Shown: positions 1-7,935, numbered from the stretch's first letter. The stretch is 64,000 bases of DNA from Oceanirhabdus seepicola (GCF_023684385.1 NZ_JAGSOJ010000001.1:1139146-1203145); one strand, 5' to 3'. Program-made: numbers and translations. The notes: generated by a model not told the origin, from the letters alone.

Positions 1-503
1 ATATTCTTAATTCTTTTCCAAAGCAATTCATAACTTTTAATATTATTTTCTGATGGATTCTTATTAGTAATATGTTTGTTTACTACTATATTTCCTTTAA
101 CTACGTTAAATGCAGATAAAACTTCTCCATTCAAAACTTTTTGGTGTATATATGAAAGATAATCTCCATATTTACTAAAAATCTCAAAAATTTCACCAGT
201 AACTTCGTAATATCTTTCCATATCACTTTTTTTCAATGCAATATCTAATTTTTCATTTAATTTAATCAGCTTATTATAGTCTTCAGTTTTTAATGTTTCT
301 TTTAGATTTTCAATAAATTGTCCAAAATTCATTATAATATTCCCCTGATCTTCTCTATTAGAAACCAGTTTTCTACTCGTATGTCCATAAATTCTATTTA
401 ACTGTGTTTTGTAATTTTTATTATGATTTGTATGGAAATAACTCATGAATGAACTAAATCCAATTGCTGCTATTAGCAACATTATTGAAATCCTTTTCTT
501 CAA
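1..503 (-). CDS. Putative exported protein, C-terminus beyond window
   Basis: An open frame of 167 codons runs from a TTG start at 503 to the window edge without a stop. A GGGGGAGA ribosome binding site at about 510-517 precedes the TTG (Leu-Lys-Lys-Arg) start. The first 20 or so residues are two lysines and an arginine followed by a hydrophobic stretch (ISIMLLIAAIGFSSFM), which fits an uncleaved anchor or signal peptide. The rest is hydrophilic, rich in Lys, Glu and Asn, with heptad-like helical character. I do not recognise a family. Function unknown; export is inferred only from the N-terminus. Confidence 0.6.
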   Translation of the reverse strand, partial: MKKRISIMLLIAAIGFSSFMSYFHTNHNKNYKTQLNRIYGHTSRKLVSNREDQGNIIMNFGQFIENLKETLKTEDYNKLIKLNEKLDIALKKSDMERYYEVTGEIFEIFSKYGDYLSYIHQKVLNGEVLSAFNVVKGNIVVNKHITNKNPSENNIKSYELLWKRIKN

Positions 504-628
504 TAATCTCTCCCCCTTGTTTTATTAACATTTTAATTATAAAGTGTACATGTGTATTTTTTGTGTAATCTTTCATTTTTTGATTATGTTTTAGAATTAT
601 TATAATATTTAACACAATAAGAAAGAAA

Positions 629-668
629 AATAATAGGACCTTTCCATCAAAAGAAATGTCCTATTATT
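629..668 (-). terminator. Intrinsic terminator after the P-loop gene
   Basis: A perfect 11-bp stem (AATAATAGGAC at 629-639, GTCCTATTATT at 658-668) is followed on the minus strand by a T-rich tract (complement of the A-run at 621-630). It sits 14 bp past the stop of the 682-1281 gene. Confidence 0.85.
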
Positions 669-681
669 CTCTAAAGCAAAA

Positions 682-1281
682 TTATAACCCCAATATTTTC
701 TCTAAGGCACTCAACTCTTTTTCAATATCATTACCTGATTTTATATGTATCCTTGGTAATGAATATTTCTCAATTTCGTTAGCAATATAATTTGCAAATA
801 TGCTATCACGTTCTAATAGATTTGTTACTGCAATTTCCCCATTTGGCTTAGTAAGCATATCTTGAACATAATCTCTTTTTATATACTTTTCCTTAACAAA
901 ATCATCATCAGTTACTAAATAACAAATGTTTACATCATACTTTTCTTTTAATGTATCAATAAATTTTGGCAGAAATATTGATCCTTCTAATATAACCTTT
1001 TTCTCTTTAATTGAATCCAATTCATCAAATAACATGGGAAACATTTCCTCATAGAATCCTAAATATTCATTAAACAAAATATCTGGCTTTTTTTGTAATA
1101 CATCAACTAAATCCTTGTCTTTCCATCTATAAATATTAGGTGTATCTATCGTAGATTCATTAATACATTTTTGAGCAAATACATCCAAGTACCTTACTTC
1201 AATTTTATGCTTTTGACCTAAATAATAAGAAAGAGTAGTCTTACCAGAACAAGGTCGTCCTCCTAATAGATATAATTCCAT
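682..1281 (-). CDS. P-loop NTP-binding protein (nucleoside/shikimate-kinase-like)
   Basis: A 199-residue protein with a Walker A motif at its very N-terminus (GGRPCSGKTT, about residues 7-16), the layout of small P-loop kinases of the adenylate/shikimate/2-phosphoglycerate kinase type. A second conserved-looking strand (KKVILEGSIFLP, mid-protein) resembles a Walker B region. Substrate cannot be told from sequence. The start is supported by AAAGGAG nine bases upstream. It lies 23 bp after hflX on the same strand and is followed by a terminator, so it is probably the last gene of the hflX unit. Kinase activity is inferred. Confidence 0.75.
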   Translation of the reverse strand: MELYLLGGRPCSGKTTLSYYLGQKHKIEVRYLDVFAQKCINESTIDTPNIYRWKDKDLVDVLQKKPDILFNEYLGFYEEMFPMLFDELDSIKEKKVILEGSIFLPKFIDTLKEKYDVNICYLVTDDDFVKEKYIKRDYVQDMLTKPNGEIAVTNLLERDSIFANYIANEIEKYSLPRIHIKSGNDIEKELSALEKILGL

Positions 1282-1304
1282 ATATTATATCTCCTTTTAT
1301 TCTT

Positions 1305-3110
1305 CTACTGTACTTCGAACTCTTTGCACTTGTTATACATTTCATCATAAACTTCTGCTTTGATATAAGTTCCTTCTTCTTTGTAATCTTCACATAAAAT
1401 ATTACAATTTTCATGAAGCATAGATACAAGTGCTTGTGCATCATATGGAATAACAAATTCTTTTTCAATAAATTTCACTGGAATTTCTTCACCAATCATA
1501 TCCAATAATCTATCCAAATTCTTTTCATTCACAGCACTAATCTCAACTACTTTCTGTCCCTTTAATGAATCTTTTAAAAGATTAAGATTATCTTTATCTG
1601 CAACATCAATCTTATTTAATACAATGATTATATTTTTATCCTGTGCATTTAGTTCACCAAGAACATTATTTACAGCATTTATTTGAGCAATAGCTTCTTC
1701 ATTAGCTGCATCTACAACATGTAAAAGTAAATCTGCTTCTATAACTTCTTCTAATGTTGACTTAAAGGCTTCTACTAATTCGTGAGGAAGCTTTCTAATA
1801 AACCCAACAGTATCAGATAAAGTTATTTTTCTATTATCATTCAAATTTATAGCTCTTACAGTTGTGTCCAATGTAGCAAAAAGCATGTCTGCTTCAAATA
1901 CCCCACCTTTATTAACATGATTTGTTGAAGATACATCACAAAGTTTATTTCTTAAAGTTGATTTCCCTGCATTAGTGTATCCAACCAATGCTACTTTACT
2001 TATATTATCTTTATTTCTATTTTCTCTTTGGACAACTCTTGTGTTTACTACTTTCTCAAGCTCAGCTTTTATATCATCTATTCTATCTTCTATATGCCTT
2101 CTATCTGTTTCAAGCTTCTTTTCTCCAGGACCTCTTGAGCCTACTCCCCCTTTTGTTCCAACACCACCTCTAATTCTTGCAAGATCAGCTCCAAAACCTC
2201 TTAGTCTTGAAAATTTGTGTTTAAGCATAGCCAATTCAACTTGAAGCTTAGCCTCTTTACTCTTAGCTCTTCTTGCAAATATATCTAAAATCAATACTGA
2301 TCTATCTATTACCTTACATCCTACTCTCTCTTCAAGATTTCTTACTTGAGAAGCAGATAATTCATCATCAAAAATAATTACATTTGCCCCTGCAACTTGT
2401 CTTAAATAAGCTAATTCCTGAACCTTACCTTTTCCAGTATAGTAAGCAGAATCTATCTTATTCCTTTTTTGAAGAACCTTTTCAATAGTAACAACTCCAC
2501 ATGCCTCAGTTAATCCTTCAAGTTCATCTAAACTTTTTTCATTATCAATTCCTACTAAAATTGCTCTTTCAATATCATCTTCATATACCTGAATCTCGTC
2601 CATTATTTTATTTATATGATTGATTCTATCAAGAAGATCAAATTCTATTGCTTCTTTTACCCTTATATTCTTCATTTCATTGGTAATTAATTTCCTATTG
2701 TAAACATCACAGAAACCAATATTTACTTTGATACTATCAATAGTTTCTTGTACCCCTATTGCAACCATAGCATCTAACTTTAATTCTATTAATGCTGATA
2801 TATCTAGTGATGAAAGCTTGCTATTGCCTGTTGGATGAGTATGAATTATTCTAACCCCACTTAATCGTCTCTCCTTAGTATCTACCATTGGTAGTTCAAC
2901 AGATCTGCTATCTCCTACTGCAACATTAATAATCCTTCCTCTTCTATCAATAGCTACACTTATTTCCTTCTTTAAAATTTTAGTAATGTCATTCATTCTC
3001 TCTACTAACTCATATGAAAAAATCCTATCTTTTTCTATATTTATCTCATATAGTTCCTCTAACATATTTAATACAGATTTTTTAATACCATTAATTTTCC
3101 CGTTTAGCAT
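1305..3110 (-). CDS. hflX: GTPase HflX, long form with JAMM-like N-terminal domain
   Basis: A 601-residue HflX, a ribosome-splitting GTPase acting on stalled 50S/70S particles. The conserved HflX glycine-rich segment is at about 315-338 (GGVGTKGGVGSRGPGE). The G domain shows G1 GYTNAGKST (377-385), G3 DTVGF (433-437), G4 NKID (499-502) and G5-like SAVN (525-528). The E. coli protein is about 430 residues; here about 180 extra N-terminal residues are present. They contain E49 and H90-x-H92-x7-S100-x2-D103, which matches the JAMM/MPN metalloprotease signature (also seen in RadC-like folds). The start has a strong AGGAGGT site. GTPase assignment is firm; any metal or peptidase role of the N-terminus is inference. 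Confidence 0.95.
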   Translation of the reverse strand: MLNGKINGIKKSVLNMLEELYEINIEKDRIFSYELVERMNDITKILKKEISVAIDRRGRIINVAVGDSRSVELPMVDTKERRLSGVRIIHTHPTGNSKLSSLDISALIELKLDAMVAIGVQETIDSIKVNIGFCDVYNRKLITNEMKNIRVKEAIEFDLLDRINHINKIMDEIQVYEDDIERAILVGIDNEKSLDELEGLTEACGVVTIEKVLQKRNKIDSAYYTGKGKVQELAYLRQVAGANVIIFDDELSASQVRNLEERVGCKVIDRSVLILDIFARRAKSKEAKLQVELAMLKHKFSRLRGFGADLARIRGGVGTKGGVGSRGPGEKKLETDRRHIEDRIDDIKAELEKVVNTRVVQRENRNKDNISKVALVGYTNAGKSTLRNKLCDVSSTNHVNKGGVFEADMLFATLDTTVRAINLNDNRKITLSDTVGFIRKLPHELVEAFKSTLEEVIEADLLLHVVDAANEEAIAQINAVNNVLGELNAQDKNIIIVLNKIDVADKDNLNLLKDSLKGQKVVEISAVNEKNLDRLLDMIGEEIPVKFIEKEFVIPYDAQALVSMLHENCNILCEDYKEEGTYIKAEVYDEMYNKCKEFEVQ

Positions 3111-3163
3111 AAAATACCTCCTTTTTTACTTTCATTTCTTATATTTTATCTAATTTATCTTCC

Positions 3164-3277
3164 CTACTTCTTGCTTTTAACTTTCCCCTTGTTAATCTCT
3201 TCTTCTACTTGTCTTTCTACATATCCAAAGAGAACTTCTCTTTTTAAATTCAAACCTGATGCATTTATAGTTTCAAT
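3164..3277 (-). pseudogene. Coding-like tail out of frame with the upstream kinase
   Basis: Directly past the stop of the 3265-3798 gene, in a shifted frame, 37 codons stay open to a TAG at 3164-3166 and read like protein (for example LNLKREVLFGYVERQVEEE). There is no good start codon or ribosome binding site of its own. It overlaps the last codons of the kinase gene, so a one-base shift near 3270-3277 would join the two. It may be a lost C-terminal extension, or chance openness in AT-rich DNA. Confidence 0.3.
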
Positions 3278-3798
3278 TTACTTATTATCTCTTCACATGT
3301 TTCTTCTGGTGTTTTTCCTTTTGTATAAACTATAATTTTAGCTAGCTTTTCATTGGAAGGATTCTTAATAAACAAATCATTGTGAGGGAACTTGTTCCTT
3401 TCAAACAATATATTAAGAGATTCTTCCTTATTTGGTGAAGGTAATAATAGGACAACATTTGAGTATGGTTTAAGAATTTCACTAACTTCCTCAAATAAGT
3501 TTTTATCCTCATATACTGATTGGCCAGCCCCAAAGTCATGTATGTGATTTGGGTACATTTCTAAAACTCGTTTTACTGAATAAGCTTCAAAAGGTTTCCA
3601 ATATTTATATAGCCTTAAAAACCCTTCTTCTTGCTTGATTTTTTCAGCATACTCAAAATCATAGCCACTCTCTTTATATATACTCCACCTCTTCTTATCT
3701 AAGCTAGCTTGTGGAATATTCAGACGAGATGATAATAATTTTCCTATTGTTGATTTGCCTACACCAACAGGTCCTAATAAAATAATATCTCTCTTCAT
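3265..3798 (-). CDS. P-loop kinase, shikimate-kinase-like
   Basis: A 177-residue protein opening with a strand and Walker A loop (IILLGPVGVGKSTIGKLL, residues 5-22), the typical start of shikimate/gluconate/adenylate-type kinases. The lid region is not recognisable, and the catalytic Asp/Arg pattern of true AroK is not obvious, so a shikimate role is doubtful. AGGAGGT precedes the ATG. It stands alone between hflX and an esterase gene, all on the minus strand. See the out-of-frame tail at its 3' end, which may mean that the C-terminus has changed recently. Confidence 0.7.
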   Translation of the reverse strand: MKRDIILLGPVGVGKSTIGKLLSSRLNIPQASLDKKRWSIYKESGYDFEYAEKIKQEEGFLRLYKYWKPFEAYSVKRVLEMYPNHIHDFGAGQSVYEDKNLFEEVSEILKPYSNVVLLLPSPNKEESLNILFERNKFPHNDLFIKNPSNEKLAKIIVYTKGKTPEETCEEIISKLKL

Positions 3799-3815
3799 AA
3801 TTACCTCCTTTCAAT

Positions 3816-5051
3816 CTACTTACCTATTAATGAAATTAACCCATTACCTAAAGTTTCTCCCCAGTATAGGAAATCATGTCCAGATTGAAACTGTTCATAA
3901 TAAACTTCATAACCTTTATTTATAAGGACATCTCTCATTCTATTTATAACATCCATCATTGTTGGCTCAATATCATATGGTCTATCCTCTAACACCCCTA
4001 CATTTAAATAGAATTTTACTGGAAGTTTTTCTTCTTTCTCATATTCATGAGTTAACCATTCCTCTTCCCACCAAAATGACCCTGATTGACAAAGTGCATT
4101 ACCAAAAACATCTGAATGTTTAAGTGCTACATATGCTGCCATAAGTCCTCCAAGACTTAATCCTCCTATAGTTGTTTTGGCAGGATCATTAGTTACATTG
4201 TAGTTTTCTCTAATCCACTTCATAAGTTCTCCACATATAAAATCACTCATTATATCAGAGCAAGTCAATTCCTTATATCTATCATCACTGGAAGTATCAA
4301 TCATCACTGTAACAAATGGTTCAACTTTTTTATCATAAATTAAATTATCAAAAACATTTTTGCCTGACATTACATTTGTATAATTAAAACCATCAGTTAA
4401 AACTACTAAATTGCAAGGTACACTTTCCTTTTCATATCCAATAGGAGTATAAATCCACAGTCGTCTTTTACCACCTAGAGTATTGCTTTCAAATCTAACT
4501 AGCTCAATTTTTCCTTTTTTATCAATACATCTTTCTTTTACCCATTTCTCGTCTTTTACCATTGGCATTTCAAATAATGAATCAACAACCTCTTCATTAT
4601 CTTCATCCCCTACATAAATAAATGTTTTAGGATTTAATGGATCTGGAATCATTTTTTTAGATCTTTTTTCATAGTCATCATCAAAAGTATCATTTACAGA
4701 AAATCGATACCTAAATTTCACATCGTTTCTTACAACATAACTCTTATACCATAAATCAGAATTTAATAATTTCATCATGGTATTTTCCTTATATTTATAT
4801 CCTGGAACACTTCCTACTACAACAACATTTTCAGCACCTTCATTTTCTCTAAACAAAAAGGTTACAAGCATTTCATTGTGATTATCCTTAATCTTTTCAA
4901 GTAAAGGTGCACCTTCCTTTTCAACTTTTCCCCAAAACTTATCTAATTCTTTTAAGTTACCTTCTTGTATTTGATTTTTTAAGTTTTCTATTATTCCACT
5001 TGTAACTTCATACTTACCATCAATTTTCTTAACTTTTCCCCAAATACCCAT
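3816..5051 (-). CDS. Enterochelin-esterase-like alpha/beta hydrolase
   Basis: A 411-residue Fes/IroD-type hydrolase. Residues 40-150 resemble the N-terminal beta-sandwich of enterochelin esterases (VPGYKYKENTMMKLL, then LWYKSYVVRNDVKFRYRF). Residues about 190-411 form the alpha/beta hydrolase domain with nucleophile Ser299 in GGLSLGG and a C-terminal His392 in QSGHDFLYW; an acid in the 354-360 region (LEDRPYD) would complete the triad. No signal peptide is seen, so it should be cytosolic. The family hydrolyses siderophore trilactones or similar esters, but no siderophore genes are nearby, so the substrate is open. AGGAGGG supports the start. Confidence 0.85.
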   Translation of the reverse strand: MGIWGKVKKIDGKYEVTSGIIENLKNQIQEGNLKELDKFWGKVEKEGAPLLEKIKDNHNEMLVTFLFRENEGAENVVVVGSVPGYKYKENTMMKLLNSDLWYKSYVVRNDVKFRYRFSVNDTFDDDYEKRSKKMIPDPLNPKTFIYVGDEDNEEVVDSLFEMPMVKDEKWVKERCIDKKGKIELVRFESNTLGGKRRLWIYTPIGYEKESVPCNLVVLTDGFNYTNVMSGKNVFDNLIYDKKVEPFVTVMIDTSSDDRYKELTCSDIMSDFICGELMKWIRENYNVTNDPAKTTIGGLSLGGLMAAYVALKHSDVFGNALCQSGSFWWEEEWLTHEYEKEEKLPVKFYLNVGVLEDRPYDIEPTMMDVINRMRDVLINKGYEVYYEQFQSGHDFLYWGETLGNGLISLIGK

Positions 5052-5094
5052 AATTAATATCCCTCCTAAGTTGATTTTAATAAGACCTTTATTT

Positions 5095-5940
5095 CTATAA
5101 ATTTATCCCTGGATATATTTCTGTTTCTCTTATAAATTCAAACCCCATGGATTTATATAGATTAACTGCACGTTCATTTACACTCCAAACCTCTAACTCA
5201 CATATCTCAATTCCATTATCTATAAAATACTTAAAAGCTTTGTTTAATAATTGTTTTGCTATTCCTTTATTTCTACATTCTTTATCAACAAAAATATTTT
5301 CTATATATCCAACTACTTCGTTGTCTTTATTCACCCTTTCATAAACCATTATATTTCCTACCATTTTACCTTCTAAAAAAACAGAGAAATTGTTCCAAAG
5401 TTTTTCACTCATCATTTCTTCTAAACTGGCAGAATCTATTTTCTTATTGTTAATTGAATTATAAACCTGAATAAAATCTAGTTTTTCATGTTCTTGCTCT
5501 ATTTTATACTCCGTTATTTCAATTCCATCAACTTCTTTATTTATTACACCTTGCTTCGCTATATATTTTTCATACAAATGTGTACCCTCATCATCAGCTA
5601 ACCTCTTTGATATATAATACTGAATTTTTTCAGTATCACTAGCAAAGCAACCACCATATATTCTTGCATTTATATCATTATGCTCATCTCTTATTTCATG
5701 AGCTCTCTTCATAATTCTTTCGAACAATGCATCCATTACACTATTACAGCACTGAATATTAGATTCAACATTTATATCAATATAAATATTATGTGGATGC
5801 TTATAAGATATATCATAATTAAAAGAAGGATAAACATATCCATAACCTAAGTATTCATTATTTTCATCAAAGGCAATAAAAATATTTTCTGCCTTGTTTA
5901 CATCAGTATCTTGTTCAGCATTTCTAATAATGATTTTCAT
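5095..5940 (-). CDS. Tandem GNAT acetyltransferase
   Basis: A 281-residue protein. The C-terminal half (about 140-281) is a clear GNAT domain: a strand ending ENIFVDKECRNKGIAKQLL carries the R/Q-x-x-G-x-A acetyl-CoA loop, followed by ELEVWSVNERAVNLYKSMGF. The N-terminal half has a similar beta-alpha layout (AENIFIAFDENNEYLGYGYV) but a degenerate CoA loop, so it looks like a second, inactive GNAT fold, as in mycothiol-synthase-type proteins. Acceptor substrate unknown. GGGGGA precedes the start. Confidence 0.8.
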   Translation of the reverse strand: MKIIIRNAEQDTDVNKAENIFIAFDENNEYLGYGYVYPSFNYDISYKHPHNIYIDINVESNIQCCNSVMDALFERIMKRAHEIRDEHNDINARIYGGCFASDTEKIQYYISKRLADDEGTHLYEKYIAKQGVINKEVDGIEITEYKIEQEHEKLDFIQVYNSINNKKIDSASLEEMMSEKLWNNFSVFLEGKMVGNIMVYERVNKDNEVVGYIENIFVDKECRNKGIAKQLLNKAFKYFIDNGIEICELEVWSVNERAVNLYKSMGFEFIRETEIYPGINL

Positions 5941-5976
5941 ATTTTTCCCCCAATTAAATTCAACTTTTTTTGTTAC

Positions 5977-6735
5977 CTATTTTTTATTAGCAACTATTCT
6001 TGCCCAAGTGAAATTGCCACCATCTGCTTCTAACATTTCAACATCACCACTTCGTTTAAGAATTCCTGCTTCTTTTAAAGTTTCATCCCACTTCAGCCAA
6101 TTTTCATAACCATTTGGCATAGTGTCTGCAACTTGTACTGTAACAGTTTCTGAGCGTCCCCAAAGCTCTTTCCACCAATTTGGTGAATGATGAGTAAATA
6201 GATACGGCTCCCAATATGGTTTAAGCCTTTCTGGAACTTTGCTATTAAATTCCTTATTAACTGATGGAACTACTATTCCAATTTGACCATTTGGCTTTAA
6301 GTATCGAATTAGGCTTTCTAAATACATTTCATTTGTTCCAAAGTAATGATATGCATCAAGACTTACAATTGCATCAAAGAAACCATTTGCAAAAGGTAAA
6401 TCATGAGCATCTGCATGAATTGGATAAACCAAATCTTCAATCCCCTGCTCATTAATTCGTTTAAAATTTTCAGTTGCACCTATCCATAAATCTGTTGCCC
6501 AAACTTGAACACCAAATTCTTTTGCTAGAAATATAGAACTTAGTCCTTTTCCACATCCTAAATCTAATACCCTCATTCCTTTTTTTAGATTAATTTTATC
6601 TGTAAGGAACTCTGCCAACCATATTGCATTTGGTCCCATTTCATTTTCATTTATCCACTCAATATCATACTTCGCCGATAAGGGAAATTGTTTTAGTGTT
6701 AATTCTTTTTGTAATTCCTTCTTTGAATATTTCAA
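5977..6735 (-). CDS. SAM-dependent class I methyltransferase
   Basis: A 252-residue Rossmann methyltransferase: motif I VLDLGCGKG (residues 57-65), an acidic end of strand 2 (VWATDLW), motif II region DAIVSLDAYHYF, then LKPNGQIGIVVPS. It resembles small-molecule methyltransferases more than known rRNA methyltransferases; the substrate is not evident. It starts at TTG (6733-6735) behind GGGAGGT. Its 450-base leader holds a promoter, two small ORFs and three tandem terminators, suggesting that expression depends on a translation-linked signal such as a ribosome-targeting drug. That regulation is inferred, not shown. Confidence 0.85.
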   Translation of the reverse strand: MKYSKKELQKELTLKQFPLSAKYDIEWINENEMGPNAIWLAEFLTDKINLKKGMRVLDLGCGKGLSSIFLAKEFGVQVWATDLWIGATENFKRINEQGIEDLVYPIHADAHDLPFANGFFDAIVSLDAYHYFGTNEMYLESLIRYLKPNGQIGIVVPSVNKEFNSKVPERLKPYWEPYLFTHHSPNWWKELWGRSETVTVQVADTMPNGYENWLKWDETLKEAGILKRSGDVEMLEADGGNFTWARIVANKK

Positions 6736-6761
6736 TAAATATTACCTCCCAAGTTGTGTGC

Positions 6762-6785
6762 TTATATAAAAGTTAAAATCCTCAT
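6762..6785 (-). CDS. Seven-codon upstream ORF before the methyltransferase
   Basis: ATG-AGG-ATT-TTA-ACT-TTT-ATA-TAA (MRILTFI) follows a near-perfect AGGAGGT site by four bases and ends 26 bases before the TTG start of the methyltransferase. A Shine-Dalgarno this strong is hard to explain by chance, and MR-hydrophobic starts occur in drug-sensing leaders such as ErmDL (MRLR). It may tune initiation at the main gene. Translation is not proven. Confidence 0.5.
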   Translation of the reverse strand: MRILTFI

Positions 6786-6857
6786 ATTTACCTCCTAATA
6801 TTTTTATTAAATATAGATTAATCAACTCACTTATTTTAATTTAGCTACAAGAAAAAA

Positions 6858-6906
6858 TCGCAGTTACAATTAAGCATTTGAATTAAATGCTCAACTATCA
6901 CTGCGA
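6858..6906 (-). terminator. Leader terminator 3 (proximal to methyltransferase)
   Basis: Outer arms TCGCAGT (6858-6864) and ACTGCGA (6900-6906) and inner arms AGCATTT (6873-6879) and AAATGCT (6885-6891) form a long hairpin, followed on the minus strand by TTTTTT. It lies in the leader, upstream of the coding start. Confidence 0.8.
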
Positions 6907-6950
6907 CTGATAACCGATTTGAATAAGTGTCCAAATATATTAATATAAAA

Positions 6951-6972
6951 AGCCGCAGAATACTCTGCGGCT
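6951..6972 (-). terminator. Leader terminator 2
   Basis: A perfect 9-bp GC-rich stem (AGCCGCAGA/TCTGCGGCT) with a 4-base loop is followed on the minus strand by TTTTTATATT. It has all the marks of an intrinsic terminator but lies between the 28-codon leader ORF and the methyltransferase. Confidence 0.88.
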
Positions 6973-6997
6973 GGTAAACTAATTTTATATTAATAAA

Positions 6998-7020
6998 ACC
7001 GCAGCTTTTTAGTCTGCGGT
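6998..7020 (-). terminator. Leader terminator 1
   Basis: Seven-bp arms ACCGCAG (minus-strand 5' side) and CTGCGGT enclose 9 bases and are followed by TTTTATTA. Its arms share CCGCAG/CTGCGG with terminator 2, so the 3' arm of one can pair with the 5' arm of the other, which gives an obvious alternative fold. Confidence 0.8.
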
Positions 7021-7055
7021 CAGATAAACATATTAAAAATACTTCTGTTCAACTA

Positions 7056-7142
7056 TTAAAACAGAACTTCTCTTGACAGCAGATCATATATTCTTTTATT
7101 AAGATTAACTTTTCTTCTTGGCTTAAATATTAAATTAATCAT
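7056..7142 (-). CDS. 28-residue leader peptide ORF
   Basis: An ATG at 7140-7142 sits 8 bases after GAAAGGAG and opens a 28-codon frame that begins MINLIFKPRRK and ends SREVLF, stop TAA at 7056-7058. It carries basic clusters K7-P-R9 and R9-R10-K11, the +x+ pattern at which macrolide-bound ribosomes are known to stall. Its last codons overlap the 5' arm of a TTCTGTT/AACAGAA hairpin (about 7043-7067), so ribosome position would alter downstream folding. The peptide lies 45 bases below a consensus promoter and above three terminators. Role as an attenuation leader is inferred. Confidence 0.7.
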   Translation of the reverse strand: MINLIFKPRRKVNLNKRIYDLLSREVLF

Positions 7143-7192
7143 TCTATGATCTCCTTTCAAAAATTATATTCTAAATTTTCTGTACAAGTTTT

Positions 7193-7221
7193 ATTATACA
7201 GCATAACCATTATTTTGTAAA
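7193..7221 (-). promoter_or_regulatory. SigmaA promoter of the methyltransferase leader
   Basis: On the minus strand TTTACA (7216-7221), a 17-base spacer and a perfect TATAAT (7193-7198). Transcription should begin near 7186, about 45 bases before the 28-codon ORF and 450 bases before the methyltransferase. Confidence 0.85.
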
Positions 7222-7230
7222 TATTTTTTT

Positions 7231-7770
7231 CTATACTTCACTATTGTTAAATTTAAATATAGTTTTTATTCCATCCTTCAAAAAAGTTTCCCCACTAGTT
7301 TCTTCATAATTTTTACCAGTATAATTGCATAAAGTCTTTCTCCAAAAACCTTGTCCTCTTTCATTATTCTTATGTCCAGTATACAATTCCCACTTACCTT
7401 TAAATCTATCAAATACCTGTTTTGCTGCTTCCTCTGCTATTCCCTTCCCTCTATATGGACTAAGCAAGAAGAACTCATAAAGATAATAGTCAGTGCTTCT
7501 TGGAGTATATGGCTTAGTAGAGACTAAATCAAATCCAGCTGGTTTACCATCAACCATTATTATAAATGGATATAGTTCTCCCGGTTTTTCAAACCACACA
7601 TTTTGTACATCATACTGTTCAGCTAAAGTTTTCATAGGTTCTTCTTCAAATATTCCATATTCATTTGGAAATTCTCCATATATCTCTGCTAAGTCATGTA
7701 GATATAATGGATATAAATTTTTAATAATATTTTCTGTTTCTTTAGTTGCTAAAATTGTTTCTACTTTCAT
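7231..7770 (-). CDS. GNAT family N-acetyltransferase
   Basis: A 179-residue single-domain GNAT. The strand-4/loop region YYLYEFFLLSPYRGKGIAEE holds the acetyl-CoA-binding R-x-x-G-x-A element, and FDRFKGKWELYTGHKNNERG follows as in YjgM/Eis-like small GNATs. The start is placed at the ATG at 7770 because GGGGGGAA lies seven bases upstream; the ATG five codons further up would overlap that site. Substrate unknown. The gene lies just upstream of the attenuated methyltransferase promoter, transcribed the same way. Confidence 0.82.
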   Translation of the reverse strand: MKVETILATKETENIIKNLYPLYLHDLAEIYGEFPNEYGIFEEEPMKTLAEQYDVQNVWFEKPGELYPFIIMVDGKPAGFDLVSTKPYTPRSTDYYLYEFFLLSPYRGKGIAEEAAKQVFDRFKGKWELYTGHKNNERGQGFWRKTLCNYTGKNYEETSGETFLKDGIKTIFKFNNSEV

Positions 7771-7804
7771 TATAATTCCCCCCATATAACCTCATTGTTT
7801 TCAC

Positions 7805-7935
7805 TATAGAGATTCCTATACGAAAATTTATTTATGCACACCTTAGAAAAAGTTATACAATAACCGTTCCAAAATCTCAGGGTATCAATGAGTTATGGAC
7901 ACGAATAAATAAAAATCTAAGTTGGAACCTCTATA
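7805..7935 (+). repeat. Palindromic MITE-like element, copy 1
   Basis: A 131-bp stretch bounded by inverted TATAGAGATTCC and GGAACCTCTATA. Inside are TACGAAAATT, GTTCCAAAATCTC, GAGTTATGGACA and ATAAAT segments that recur in the same order, on the opposite strand, at 43777-43881. Copy 1 carries about 26 extra bases near its left third. No open frame. The conserved interior and short terminal inverted repeats suggest a non-autonomous mobile element. Confidence 0.65.

Noticed and set aside
1241..1468. A 75-codon minus-strand frame bridging the hflX end and the next gene
   Set aside because: It overlaps two well-supported genes in another frame and has no start signal.
6858..7020. CRISPR-like or T-box element from the repeated CCGCAG/CTGCGG units
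   Set aside because: Repeats are arms of three hairpins with T-tracts, spacing is irregular, and no T-box bulge or specifier was seen.
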